64,000 bases of DNA, taken from contig SJOL01005566.1 of the NCBI GenBank assembly GCA_004794785.1, positions 98,673 through 162,672 on the forward strand. The letters are read 5' to 3'. The stretch comes from Opisthorchis felineus. Lineage: Eukaryota; Platyhelminthes; Trematoda; Opisthorchiida; Opisthorchiidae. The translations under genes and the position numbers were made by a program. Positions 24,201-39,200 of this stretch are shown here, piece after piece. Numbering within the stretch: position 1 is the first letter of the stretch; every line of letters starts with the position of its first letter. The notes beneath the pieces are model-generated. The model ran no database searches and was not told the DNA's origin. It saw nothing but the letters and a program-made list of their open reading frames with translations.

Positions 24201-27200
24201 TGTTTTAATAAACGATACGAATTGCTTTCACCTACAAAATGACGATCACCCACCATGCATTATTTATATAGATGAGTAGAACTTCGAATTCTTCTTGATC
24301 CTGCGAGAGCACTGACGTTAAGGTCGCATGTGAAACTCCCAGGTGCTTGTAACTTTGTTTTTTTTCAAGTTGAGTGGTACTTCATGGAGATGAAGTGTTT
24401 CCAGCTCGACGGCGGAAGGATTTCGCCAAAGTGAAGAATTCATATTGCGAAACAGTTGATCCAAAACATTTTTGTCTTTGAAGTGTTTCTTAGTTGGGGA
24501 TTTCTTTGAGGGTCCTTGGAATGCTCTGCGCAAAAAAAGTAATCAGGACCGTTTCCTCGGTGTGTCGTAAAAAGAGCAGGTCTTTACTATGATCGAAAAA
24601 CCGCCCGGTGGCCTAGTGATTGCTGGGATTTCGAAATCAGCCAACTTCTCGTCCAAATTAACGTGGCTGTCAACTCACATTCACACTTGGTCAAAGTAAC
24701 ATTTACTCGTATAGTGCCGATGCCATTCATGATGTGTACGTTCGGGCGTACGACTGCCCTTGGCATACACTTGCCTCCACACGGGTTCTATGCGTAAGAC
24801 AAGGTAATCCTGGAGTGAGGGGCGAAATTCATGAAGTAGGTTGTCAGTACGTTTCTTCCTTCGATTTGTGCGGGGTTTTGCAAGAATCCCTACTCGGGAA
24901 TTTGGATTTTCTCACCACAACACATTGACTGTATTGTAGGTTCGCTGCTCTGTTGCCTTTCTTGATATCTTGATCCACTATCAGTCGATTGATTGACTAT
25001 TAGCCACGCTCCTCCCACCTGTCCCTGATAAATTTATCGCCAGATCTTCGGCCTTAGTTATTCCAAACCATCATCATCATGTCCGTGACTTTCGCCCTCA
25101 AATTTTTGTATGGTTGTATATCAATTACAGCATGGCACATTCTCTTTCCCAAGAATAAGACTTTTTGTGAGTGTTGCTTTTTGTTTCAAGTTGCGTGTAA
25201 GTGGGGTATTAAATAGCGAACACTTGTGAAAGAGACTTAATCTCTACAACCACCTTAGTACGTGCGCACGTGGTATGTTATTATCGAAATCAACCAGTAT
25301 TCAACATCACTTTCCACTACTCTAACACCTATCCATTCGTGAACATCATGCTTTAAAAATGAAAATTAGATCCGTTCTATTTTCACGTGGTCTTGCCCTC
25401 GTACATTACTGATCGTACTTTAACTCGCTTTTTTGCGGCGACTTTGTGACTATTTTCTTCTCACGTTTACTCGCTGTTTCGTGTTTCTCTGTTCCTATCA
25501 GCACGTCATCCCAGTAATCCTTCTTCGGTTGAGCGCTTACAACCGGTGAACACTGATCCTTCCAGTGCTCTGACACCAGCTGTTCGCCGGGCATCTCCAC
25601 CAAGTAACGTTGCAGAAGGCTGTGAACCGAAGGACACTGCAGCTCACTTTCTTCTCCCGCCACTGGCTACTCCCCTAAGAGAACGAAGCATTCCCTTTGT
25701 AGATGACTCACATTTTTTCTGCTCATCAGTTCCAAGGAGAGCTTTTTCGTCTGTCCGTGTTCCTTCGAATCCACCGAGCGATAATTTAGGTTCGTGATTG
25801 TCTTTACTTGTTCCTTACTGTTTAGTACGAACTCAGTCCGTCAGTCTCTCTCCTCTTGCCTTTGGCCCAGCTCCGGTGCTCTCTGGACACCCTTTTTACT
25901 CTCTGCCCACCAAACAAAAAAACAGCAACCGCTGCCCTGATGCCAATGACATATAGGCGACATACTTGTAGTGAACTATTCCACGCTCTGTTACATTTTA
26001 TGTAAATCATCGATTTAAATCACTCGATCGATTTGCTAGCCGGAGTCCGCATTTCTCAAGGCTTACTTGGGGGCGAGTTGATGTCATTTGAGTAGACACT
26101 TTTGCGCCCAACCACAACTGTGTCTGAGGTGTTGCGCTGTAATTTTGCTCAATTGGTGGTTGGCCAATTCGCTGGGCTTGTCATTTGTACCGAAAAAGCG
26201 TCGTCATCAATCTAAGCTGCACCATCGATACGATTTTGTGCCGGTGTGCAAAATCAACTTTGTTCGTTTCTTCAAGCCGAGCTTGTCTAACAGTAGCAAA
26301 TTCCATCGTCATTCAGCTTATTCCAGTTCTCAACGAGCTGACAAATGATATAAAGACTGCTTTCTGAGGATGTAATACACTCCACGGGAGCGGATGTGTT
26401 CCCTGTAGTAACTTGCTTATTCAAAAATTTTTTGTACATGCAACCGCCCAAACAGTTGTGTTCGATAGACTGAGGTCGGGATGTCTCTGTAATGGTGAAA
26501 TGTGATTTACTGTCCTTTCGTCGACTTGTGTATTTGTTAGGTGGTATGTGCTTGCCCGCTGCGGCTGACATTCCAAGTCACGGTATTTATCTTGAAACAA
26601 CCTATTTATATATCTGTTGACTGTCGCATCTGCGTGTTGTTTTTGGTGCATCACTCATCTCTTCCAAACAGCGGCTTCCGACTAAACGTTTTTTAGCGAT
26701 ACCACATATGGACTCAGGGCCTATGGGTGACTTTAGCTGTCATCAGTGATATGATGGCATGTATCTGATGTTCGTTTCTCCTTGGAATCCTGTTTCTAAG
26801 ATTTTCGCTTGCCTGGTTTGAGTGTAACCTATCAAAAAAAAGTGTGCGGTCTTGTCTCAACTATGTGAAATTTTTCATTTCTTGTGCAGTAAATATTTTG
26901 TTTGGCGTTGTGCCAGGTTCAGGTTTGTTCTGGGGTTTTTGCCGTGTATTCTTAATCAAATGGGAATCTCGTTTTGTCTGAATGGTTGACTCTGCATCAT
27001 TCAACGAAGAATTGGCCGAACAGCTTATTGGTGAAGACACAAGCTATCAGTCGGAGGTTTCCCCACTAAGGCGTGTAACAGCACTTTGGCCAAATGGGAA
27101 TCGCTCGACATGTATGACAGTCGTGTCTAAAAAAGGTGCACTGGCTGAACGTTTTTCTCCATCCCCAGTTGGTGATATCAATTTGACGGATCTCTTGTCC

Positions 27201-30200
27201 GACTAGGAATTTCGATTCGATTGTACAGATTTTGTCATACTGACTCGTTTCCACTCACTTTTTTTTTTAATTTTTCATGTCCATGTATTCAGGTATGCTC
27301 TCAGATGACGTATATCACCCTTTTTCGCCCATCTTTCAACGTCGCAGAACTCGTGCTCGGGCAGAATTGGTCGAACAGTCGACACCAACAGCAAGTTTTT
27401 CCGTGTTGGATGCATGGCCTGTGCTTTATTACTTTGTTTAAGGGTTCTCAATATTTCTTCTAGTAATCAGTTCGCCGCTTTTTTATGCACAACATCCTCG
27501 ACACAGGGATTATATATCTCATTTCGGACGGAGTTGTTTGTGCTACATTCTGCGGATTATACTGTGCTACCGATGAACGCATAAGCTATTTTGTCATGGC
27601 AAAACGTACAGCCGTTCCCTTATTTGATGTTATTTTCGACCATACAATGCTGCAGCCAGCTATCACTTGCTATACTGCCAAGACGTCGATGATCAAGCAT
27701 TAAAATCCGTCCTGGTATCAATCAGTATTCTGTCATTGGTCCAAACGGTCTGTAGCAGGTTCATCGAACTGATCACAAAAGCTCCATCACCTTTGATTAT
27801 CCCTGCCGTCCACCAAAGGAACGATATCTGGCCTTGAATTTCTGTTGCGAGCGGAAGGATGATTCCGCTCAGAGTTACCTGGACTTTCCAGAGCTTGTTG
27901 AAGAATGCCAGCTTGTGTGTTGCTGAACAGACCAGCTCACTCTGCGAACTTCATTCCCGTCGGAAACACCCGGGGTCTACCACCAAAACATTTCTGTGTG
28001 CATGTCTTCCATACGCTGTGAACTGTGGTCCGTGATTCTTGAAGGAAATCAGAGCTTCGCGCTAAAAATAATGCCAAATTGGATCAAATGCATGCTTAAA
28101 TGATAACGAATGCTTAAATGATAACGAATAGCGATATTCAGATTTCATGAGCACGTTATTACTCATCAGCGTAGTTCTTAACACGTTTTACACTCCTCAC
28201 ATTGCTAGTGATAAATCGGTTTCGTTGCGTAGACTCAATCAATTGGGAAACGGGCTCACTCATCATCCTGGGTTTCATCATAATGCGGAGACAGTGCTTA
28301 AGGAATGGGGGTACAAAATTAAGGATCAGTTTACACTCGGTCTTCTATTGGATGTGTGCTTAGTGGACTTATCAGGTCAGCTTCCTACATCTTAATATGA
28401 AACATCTTCAACACCGTAAAGTGTCTTAAAACTGGTGACTGATGACTTGTCTAAATTTCTGCGCCAATAAACGGTTCGATAGAAGCTTGGTTGCTGGTCC
28501 GCGTTTTATAGTTTTAAAAGCACCAAAGTAGACCAATCATTTGTGGTCTAATTGGTCCCATAGGAAATCTGTTCGTTTCTAACACGTTCTTCCCCGGCCA
28601 GATCACCTGCTAAATACCCACCTATTTGACCACGACGATAAGAAATATGACGGTAGATATCGGCTTACGAGGTGGGATGACTCATCTGTTTCTGGTTCGT
28701 TGGAATGTCCGTCGGACTGCCAAGCCCATTGTAAAGACAAGCCTCTTAAATGCAATAGCTTTCTCTTTGATTTCAAATTATATCCTCCTCCCCTATCCCT
28801 CCTCTTTTTAACGATTATTTAGTTCGAAATGTGTTATCTTCAATTTACAAGGACCATCCGAACAAATATCATACCTTGGACGTTTTGACGTCATATTTCA
28901 ACTATCTCAAAAGGTTGGCGACCAACTAATATCCATGTTTTGAACGCTTTCCGTTTTTTCCGCATAGCAAGAGGAGGTTCGTTGTTTTCAACAGTGAGAT
29001 ATAGAAAGGAATATCGCTTTTCACGCACTGGAATTACTGTGCCTCAATACAGTCGGATGTGGGTGCCTTGAACCGGTCTGGCCCTCAAATATCTCCCAAA
29101 ATGCCTTCTTGCCCCTTCTGAGAAAGTCCTGCATTTTCGTGACTTCGGCGAATTGTGGAAGCGGGTGGCCAGCCCTTTCATTGGGTTGACTAACCATTGA
29201 CTGTCTTTGTCGCCCAGGAGATAGCCAGATCGTGATCTGAAACTACCAGCGGAACCGATCTGACTCATATCTGGATGAGTCCTCGCATCAGGCTGCCTCA
29301 GGATAAAACAGATTCTCACCGGCAGACGTGTGGTTATAACGTGCATTATGTATCCAGAATGGATAACAGGTACCCAACGGGCGTACGAATCATATCCATA
29401 GTCGCCGGTCCTCAGAGAGCTTCGAACATTGTACTTCATACCGGTGCCTTGTGGAGTAGATTCCCGTCATGAAGAGACTGGACCTTACCATGGTGTGACG
29501 GTTCGTGTACCTGGGTGACCCATTGAGCTATACTGGAGGTGTCCGCGCGACACTCGCAGTCTCTCATACCACCTTCGTCAGCGGTTAGAGGTCTGACGAG
29601 CACAATCTCCTGGTCCTCCAGGTTGGGGGTCAGAACATATATGGAGACCTGTTCTGTAAAAATTGGAATTCATTTGCATTTCCAGCCAAACACTGCTGCC
29701 TTATGGTCAGGCTGTTGAGCCAAAATCTTTGGTTGGGGACCCTAATCGTCCTCCTATCCAGGTGTGGGAGCTCTGGCAGTATCCCATCCCACGTACAACC
29801 ATGACCCCTACAACTAACAATACTCTCATGCCACATTGGCCTTCGCTTGGTGCCATCAGCCGGATCGCCTTGCAGCATACAGCAGGGCGGCTAAGCGAAA
29901 ACGGGCTACTGCTGAGGCCTCTCTTTCTCTTTTACATACTTTATCTTTCCCCTCTCCCCACCCCATTAATAACTTTCTCCTTATAGGCCTAACACTTAGC
30001 ACTGATGACTCCGTTCGTCCTTCATCGGTTTTGCAAGCAACATCTGCGCGTCATCCGGCGCCGACATCCTCAGGGATCTCGAAATCAACCTTTGAGCCTC
30101 GATGCCCAGTCTCTGACGGCCTTCAATGTCCGCACTCTGAAGCAAATAGTTCAACAAGCTGCTCTTGCTCACACTAGACTCACTTGGCATTGATGTTCCC

Positions 30201-33200
30201 TGTGTCTCAGATACAAGAATTCAAGATGCAAGCACAGTGATTGAGCTAACCGCCCCATCACTCTCCACTAGTTTCCGGCTACGCACCTCTGGTGATCCAT
30301 AGGCTGCTGCGGCAGGATGTGCAGGGGTTTGTACCGTCCTAAGTCATCGGGTGGAAGGATTCTTGCTTGATTGAATACCCGTTGATACTCACCTCTATGC
30401 GGTTCGTCTGCAAAGGAGTCTCACAATGGGGAATTCGATCGATGTCTGTTTGTCGTGTCTCCTTACGCCCCAACTGACTGTAGCTCTGACATCATCAAAG
30501 ACAAGTTTTATGGCTCCCTGAATGACCTGTTGCGGCGAGCTAAAAGCTCAGATATCGTTGTGGTTGGCGTAGATCCGAATGCACAAGTGGACAGGCTTTA
30601 CCCATGTGAGACTCAATTAGTTGGCTGACATGGACTGGACTTGGTACGTCCGGACAATGGTGAACTATTGCTTCAGCTATGTGCTGACCGTCGCCTTATG
30701 GTGGCTCGTAAAACACTGACTCTAGAGCGGCAAGTGGGATTCCGGCCTGGTAGGAGTTGCGTTGACTAAATCTTCACACTTCATCAGGTGCTAGAACAAC
30801 GCCATACGTACAAACGACCCACAATTTTAGTATTCCTGGATTTCCAAGGCGCATTCGACTAGGTTGACCGGTCTGTTCTCCTTGACACGCTTGCCCATCA
30901 AGGAATACCCCGGAAGTTTGTGAATATAATATGCTCTTTGTACTCTCAGGTTTCCGGACGTGTGGGAGTATTCGGAGAGCTCCCCAAAGCTTCCGTACAC
31001 AAAGTGGTGTCCGTCAGGGGTGCCCGCTCTGCCCATTCATATTTAAATTCGTGATCGATGAGCTAATGAGACGAACGCTGGAAGGTCTTCATAACCCTGA
31101 TGTTCAAATAGCCTGTGACGAAAACCTTCTCGATCTGGAACATGCAGACGACATCGCTCCCGTTTTCGAAGGTGGGAAGAAGGCGCATGTGTTTTTGGAT
31201 GAACTGAGCAAAGTCATCCCGTCCTGTGGTATGCACTTTGCACCCACGAAGTGTAAGGTCATGCACGTGGACATGCAGTCACTGAACACGCCGCTAACAA
31301 TGCAGGGAGGGGCGCTGGAAGTCGTGGAGCGTTTTACGTATCTTGGATTGTATTGTATTGGTTTTGATTGTAGTGTGACAGATGAGGTCAATGCACGGAT
31401 CTGCAAGGCTCCGGTCGCGTCTGCTAATTTGAAACACCTATGACGTCAAAGCGGTATATCCCTGAACCCCAAGGGACTTGTGTGTCAGGCTACACTGTGG
31501 GGTGTTTTGTTGTATGGCTGTGAGACTTGGCCTGTTCGGGCATCGGAACTGAGATGTCTCCCAATGTTCGACAGTCGTTGTCTCAGAACCATAGCTCGTG
31601 TTGGTTGGTGTCGGCGAATCCGTAACGAGGCAATTAGAAAGCGAGTTTTCGGTTGTGCAGCGGGAACTTTCATTTAAGAATGCGTCCAGCACCAGAATCT
31701 GCGTTGGTTAGGCCATGTATTGTGTGTGCTGAACCATCGTTTACCGAAGAGAGTGCTGTTTTCCGTGCCCAATTCAGAGTTGCGGAAACAGTTGGCAGAG
31801 GGGAATGAAAGAGATTACGAAATGTTTGGGTGCTGTCGGTGCTACTCGCCTTCCAAGATGGGGACTGCGTGATCCCCACTGCGTCTGGTTGGAGATATGG
31901 CTGCTAATCGATGTCAATGGCGTTCTTGTTGTCAGTTTCTATCCAGATTGCCTGAATGAGTGTCTGGGGGTGTAGACACCTCGGAATGATTGTAGTAAGC
32001 TAGCGCTAAGTCCCTTCCCTGTCCAACTTTATTCTTATGTTCGCATAAGGGTTTTAAATAAATCATGGTTATACGGCAGCGAAGCATCGGTGTTGGACAC
32101 TGATTTCGTGGTGTGCATTATGTTGGTGATAGAGGAGATTCTTCAAAGACCGCAAGCGGGTACTCAAAGTCAACCTCATTCCTCGAACCGAACAGATGGG
32201 AGATGAATCAATCAGAGTCCTTGGTTACGTAGATAATGTAATTCTGGCATTCAGCATTGCGTAGAACACCGAACAAAATCACCGCTTCCGCTCATCATTT
32301 TGATCTCTCCTCCTCGAAACTGCGAGTTGATGTTTGACTGGTCTATCCCCAGTCTCGATGTGGACACATCTGTCATCGTGGAGAAATTCGGTTACCTGTT
32401 TTACCACTCGCTTTCTGGATGATGAGGCTTCTTTTCGAGTCACCAAACCTCACGCAACCTGTACAACCTCCGTCACTTGTTCGGTTGACAAGATATGAGC
32501 TTGTCGTCAAACGGTCATGTGCACAACTCCTCTGAATGCGCTGTGCTACTATAGGCATCTAAAACGGATTACCCGTTTTGCCCGTTCAATGCCTACAAAC
32601 TATTGTACGCGTCTGGTTGGAGCAGCGCATCACTACTGACGAAGTGTGTCATCGTGTGTTTGGAACAGGGTACCAATATCAGGCTTTAAGCTCTTAAGAA
32701 TAAACCGACTACGTTGGATTGGTCATGTCTTGAGAACATCTCAGGATCACTTAACGCGAATCGCTCCGCTATCGCTTGCTGGATACGATTGTAAATGAAT
32801 ACCAGCTCACCGGTAAGCCCGGCGAATACGTATGAGGATTACTACTGCTTTACTCGAATCTGTCGGATCGTCGTACCTCTCCGGATGGGGACTCAAGTGC
32901 CTGAGATGTGCGCGGCTGGAGAAAATCTTTGAAAAGGCACAAAATCAGTGCCAGTGGTGCACATGCTGTGACGTTTACTAACATGAGTTTCTAACTCCAT
33001 CTTGTTTCCGCTTTGGCATATCATGTTGTGGCTCTCAGGCCTGTGCAACCTTATTAGGTTTAGGCGACTGAATACTGATAACAGACTGCAGTTGCTTCGG
33101 TCCTGTTTGCGTTCGGTCGTGTCTAGTATGGTGTTGTTTTCGTAGCACGACCACACATCCCCATCGTAACGATTTGTCGGTTATCGAACCTCCCGTGGTC

Positions 33201-36200
33201 TGTGGGTCGCACTTTCCTATTCTTTCGCTCCCCTTCTAACTGTAGAGAGGTCTTCCACGAGATGACGCCCCCACCTCTCTCTCCGGGCCACTGACCCACA
33301 ATCAACTGGGCACGAATAATCTCCCCTCTCTGAAGTAAGTCTCGTGCCTTCGGTGCCATGATAACGCTAGGGTGTGCTAATTTACTGACATCCGATGACA
33401 ATATGCATGCCCAGACTGAAAGTAATTTTTTCTTCTAAATAGTACATACCGTTCTGTGGAAAGTTTGGAGTTCTGTTTTGAACTTCATTGACGGAAGTAT
33501 GTTGAGACGTGGACGCAAACTGTGAGGTGACAACGTATGACTTGGTAGAAGGGTGTGAAAGAGACCACGAAGAGTTTCGGTGTTGTTGTCATCTACCTTC
33601 CAGGATGGGGTCCCCTTGATACTCCCTGCGCTTAGCTGGAGATATTGCAGGAAATGGCGGCTGATCGATGTGCGTGCTATCAGTTTCCAGACTGTCTGAT
33701 TGAGTACTTGAAAGTGTAGACACGCCAGATTGCCCGCGATATGCCAGCACCAAGTCCCACCCTCATCCACTTTTCTCTTTTCAGTTTATGCCTTTAAGTA
33801 TAATTAAATAAACTTTGTGGTACGGCAGGGAAACATCACTATCAACGCTGATGTCACTCTTTTGGATGATAATGAACTGTGGATGTTTTTCAAAATTAGG
33901 GTACTCTCTACGTATGATTTTAACTGTCTTGAGACTTCGTAAGGATATTTTTACGAGGCTTTACTGGAAAACAAATTTGCTGACGATATCCTATTTTTCC
34001 CCGATTGCGTAACTCATGGTTTCTGTGATTTTTAGGCAACGGTAGCTCATACTGACCCACGCACTAAATTCGCAACTTCCTCCAGTCAGTCACCTGGTGT
34101 TAGTGAGGTTTATCAATGACTTTCATTACACGAATGACTAATATGGAGTTACTGAGACGTCGTCATTCGAGGAGCCAGTCAATACGTGACCACGTGATGT
34201 TTCCGTGATTGAAGGACGAGCGCCGCTATGTCCTGTCTAAGTGAGAGCTTCTCACATTGCTGATCAGCGACTCTTGGCCAAATGGTTAGGCGTTGACCCA
34301 CTGGTTGGATGGCTGTGGGTTCGAAAATCTGAGTTTTGTGATAGACACGCTGATGATGATTCCAAATAAGAACGAAACAGCTGTACAGTGCTTCTCGGCT
34401 TTTCAGCATGGGTTGGTCTAACTAACAGGATGAAATCTCTATTGAATAATATGGAGTCGTAGATTGTACCCTTCCTGAAGAATTTTGTTTGAGAAAACGA
34501 AAGGTTTCACTTCTGATCCTCCCATAATTTGGAACTGCATATATGTCACCTATGGTATCATGCTTATCATTCGTACCTTGGGTAGCACTACGTAACTTCT
34601 CAGTTACCGGTTAGTTGTAGTCTTAGTTTTAGACTTCTTTCTAAATCTGCGACAAACGAGGAACTATTCTGGACGATGGTGGTGTTTTAATATCTGTAAA
34701 TGCTAATCAGGTTGTGTTGAAGATCAGATTACTAGAAAGCAATTCTGGATCTTCGCAACCGTTTGCTTTATGCAAAGTTTGCGATGTCCAACGGCTTCTT
34801 ACGATAGTATGTTCGTAACCATTGTGAATTGTGCTGATTTTGTTATGTTCCAGGCAAAACTGCGACTGTTTCAAGACCGTTTTGAAACTCTTCATACAGC
34901 ACAACAGAACAGATTATATTTCACTGCGGAAAAAAAACTTTGGGCAACTAGCTCAACACAAACTCTACTTTGCGGTTGTAGCGGATGAATGTCGAATAAA
35001 CATGATCGACGGACATAGTACCCGACAACCGTTACAGTATAGCTTCATTTTACTGCATGTTTGCCACCCTACATACCAACTTTCTGTATAAGATGTAATC
35101 CAAATATATTACAGTTTCGTGATCTTCATTTTTCAGCACAATCGCTGACTTGGTTGGATCCTGTACGATTGATCCAACCAATGGTTCCTTAAAGGCCGGT
35201 GATAGTCGATGTCGATCAACCACATGTCCAACCGTATCTCGATACCTTGCGTCTGATCACCAACAAGAAAATCTTATTGGAACTCATTCAATCTCCAGTG
35301 GTACGTCTGCTGCAGAATCAAGGACCCAATTGTTATCTGCGGACCCGGGCAACCTGATACTAGCTAGTCAGTTGGCCCTATTATTCCTACCACCGTTGAT
35401 CTACACTCGTTTGCAAGTACTGGTCCACCTGTTGCAACGAGTCTTGGACAATCACGTCAATGTGGCTGTAGCACTTTCCCCGTCTGGTGCAAACAGAGCG
35501 AACCATGAACATTCGAACACGTATGACTTTGTGTTAAACACTGTAAGTTTCCAGTTTTCGGCTGTAACCTTGATCTTTTGCGGTTTACTCGACCTTTCCT
35601 TCAGCTGGGTTGAAGCACCACAAAGCGAAGACGTGGTTGAATTACTTTCTTCAAATGTGTCAACTGAATGGCTGGACGAATAGCCTCTCGCAATCAATAT
35701 TTGGGGCTTGCATCACACACCACTTAGCTTCTCAACTCAGGACTCAGCCTGGAGCATGTAAACAATTAGGAACCGTGGATTCCATGCTTCGTAGAGCCAT
35801 TGCATATTTACTAGTGAGGCCGATCTCTAGTGACCTCCAACAGAACAATATTCTCGAGAGAGCTAGGACCATACTGGTAAGAAGAGGAGAATATGTGGAC
35901 TGCTCGAGATCTATCTGCGTTCTCCTCACCTTAAATCATACGGAAGTGGTTTCTCCGATAGAATATCTCGGCATGAAGGATATATTTTGAGAATTTCCTC
36001 ACTATTTAATGGGAATCCTGACATTCTGTTCTTGATGGGGGTACTAGAACTTAAGTTACCCAAGCGACCCGGATGAAATGTCTATTGTGTGGTCTCCCAG
36101 CGGACACTGACTTTTCTCCCGGTTTGAACTATGAGGATGGGAATGAGACTCCCAGACATTTTGAGCTGTGTCGTAAACAGCCCGTGGATCTACTCTACTT

Positions 36201-39200
36201 CTTGGGAAGCCATGCAGTGAAGATGACAGACTTGATTTAGTGGAGTTGTTGGCCGCATGATTAAGTTGTGTAAATCGGTTCACTAACCGTTGCTGTCACC
36301 CATCCAGGGGTTCCGTCTGCCACCGTAAAATCCATGAGCGCAACCCACACTTGGCCGGTTTAAGAGAGCCCTTCGGGGCAAGCAATCTATTGGGTTTGTC
36401 TGTACGTATTGTATTGTATTGTGGGTAATTCTTCTGTAAGCCAACTGGTATACTTCTGATTTATTGATCCGATGTGCTTGCTATAAATTGTGTGTGCGCG
36501 CCAGCAGTTGCTGTTCGAACAGTTCGTTGAGGGAGTCCAGCCTGCGCTTCGTTCCCAGTTGCGGTTGGCAAGAGCAACTGGCCAGTTGAGTGTGGAGCAC
36601 CTGGTGCGTCTGGCACGGGAATTGGCCGAGGCGCCACTGGCCACGTTGCAGTCGCAGGAGAACAGGGATGAGTCAACAGTGGAGGACCTGAAGAACAAAG
36701 TGGACCAACTTGCCGGACAGCTTGCAGCAATCAAGACGGAATCTCGGAGGCACGCTCGAATGAGCCGATGCTACAGGTGTGGCATGCATGGCCACTGGAA
36801 GAATCAATGCCCTCATACCCGACCACCTGTACATAATAAAACTTTGGACTACTCCTCTTTTCCCGGGTGGGTTGCGATCAGTGCAGTCACACAGGCTACT
36901 ATACAGGCCGTTGTCGAGATAGACGGGAAGAAGGAGCTGTGTCTGATTGATACGGGAGCAGGGGTATCGCTGAGACGGAGAGGGAACGAAGCTGTATGCA
37001 AACCGTGCGCGCTAGCCGTAAGAGCAGTGGGTGGATACCAACTGAAAATTGACGGATTGTCAATGCACTCAATGCGCCTAGGCGACAGGTCCGTGCAGCA
37101 CGAGTTCCTTATCAGCCCAGACATTGAGCAGACAATTTTGGGAGCAGATTTTCTCAGGGGCACAGAATCCGTGGTTGATCTCAAGCGGGGAAAACTGGTG
37201 ACCAAGTATGGCGCAGTCAAGCTTGAAGGTTACCCAAGCACTGCCGTGAACGAGCTGCATGTCCGAAAGCTTCCGTCCTGTAACATGCCGTCAGTACAAT
37301 CCGTGGTCGAGGAATACTCCGAATTGTTCACAGGCGAAGAGGATCCGTTTGGCTTCTGCTCGTGGATTGAACACGAAATTCCGCTCTCGTCTGAATGCTT
37401 TCGACCTTACGGACCCCGTCCGCTGCCGCTCCATCTACGGGAGGAGGTCCATAAGCAAGTGCAGGAGATGTTGAAAAATGGCATAATTGAGGAGGCCAAC
37501 AGTACATACAACTCCCCGGTTGTGCTTGTAAAGAAGGCAAATGGAAAGTATCGGTTCTGCGTGGATTTTCGGCGTTTGAACGAACTGACCGTAAATCGGG
37601 TTGTAGCTGTCCCTTCGGTGGCGGATATTTTCGATTCCCTCCAGCATTCCCGATATTTCACGGTGTTCGACTTGCGTTCCGGATATTGGCAACTATCTAT
37701 CAAGGCGGAGGACCGGGAGAAAACGGCGTTCACCGTTGGGGACACCCAATATCAATTTAGACGGATGCCGTTTGGTTTGTCGGGAGCACCATTCACATTC
37801 CGGCGCTTGATGCTTCGTTTAACGAAGGGTCTACAGAATGTTGCCGTGTACGGGGATGATATCGTTGTGTACAGCAATTCGGAACCAGAGCACGCAGTTC
37901 ATTTGAAGGCCGTATTGAAGCGTATCCGGGAGGCGGGCCTGCGGATAAATGAAGCCAAGACACAGCTCGCTCGGAGTTCAGTGACACTGCTGGGGCATAA
38001 AGTGGGTCACGGAGAGGTTAGCCCACTGCCAGAAAAACTGGCAAAGATCGAGGACTGTGCTGTTCCCAATTCCAAGCGATCCCTACGGCAGTTTCTTGGG
38101 CGAGCAGCATACTACAGCCGGTTTGTCCAAGATTTCAACACGATTGCTGCTCCACTGTACGACTTGCTTGGGCAAAATCGGAAGTTCGAATGGACCAGGG
38201 AAGCACACGAGGCTTTCGAACGTGTCAAAGCGCGCATGCTGGATCAGCAACTGACCCTCAAACTGCCCAGGGTCGGAGAGATGTTTACTGTTGCAACGGA
38301 CGCTAGCGACCGCGGTATCGGCGCTGTCCTGAAGCAGAGGCATGGAGTTATCGAATATGCCAGTCGCGTCCTGACTAACGCTGAGCAGAAGTACTCGACT
38401 ATTGAGAAAGAATGTTTAGCGATCGTCTGGGCCCTGGATAAGTGGAGGCCATACCTGCTTGGACAAAGATTTCATGTCGAGACTGATCACAAACCCCTGG
38501 AGTGGATCAGGACCACCAGAGATCCTCGCGGAAAGCTCGCGCGCTGGGCACTCCGGTTGCAAGAGTACGACTTTACGATCCGGCACGTGCCAGGGAAGGA
38601 GAATCACCTGGCTGATTGGCTGTCAAGACCAGAGGCTGAAGATGAGGCCCCCAGGATCATGATCGGTGCCAATAGCCTCGTCGTCGAACTGGATCCCGGG
38701 AGGTTGGTGCAACTCCAACGGCAGGATCCTGTGTTACGGAAGGTTGCAGCCTCCTTGTTGGATGGACGGAATATTGAGAACGGAGACGGAGACAAGGAAT
38801 TGCAAATGTTCCAGAGTCACTTTGATAGATTGAGTCTGAGTGAGGCTGGCATAATTTCTTGGAACGACACTGATTCTGATGTTGTGCTGCCCGTAATACC
38901 TCGCGTCTTGAGAAGGAAGCTGATCGTCGAATGCCACGAAATGGCACACACAGGGTGCACCAAGACATACGACTTACTTCGGCAGAGGGCCTACTGGCCC
39001 GGGATGAGAAGTGAGGTGATGGATTATGTGGTGTCCTGTAAGCGGTGCCAACTGATGAAAGGGGATACGACAGGGGTAACCAATCCCATGGAACCCATTC
39101 CTGTATCAGAAATCGGCGAGTTATGGTCTGTGGACGTCATGGGCCCCTTTCCGGTGACAACCAGTGGAAATCAGTATATCGTGGTGATGACAGAACACCT

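Noticed and set aside
35610..35990. 126-codon frame after the LLPPP exon of depdc1, with a tempting ttccttcag acceptor at 35604
   Set aside because: Splicing 35542 to 35605 gives an immediate stop, while joining 35542 to 46987 keeps phase and gives the conserved DEPDC1 block. The frame has no similarity I recognise.
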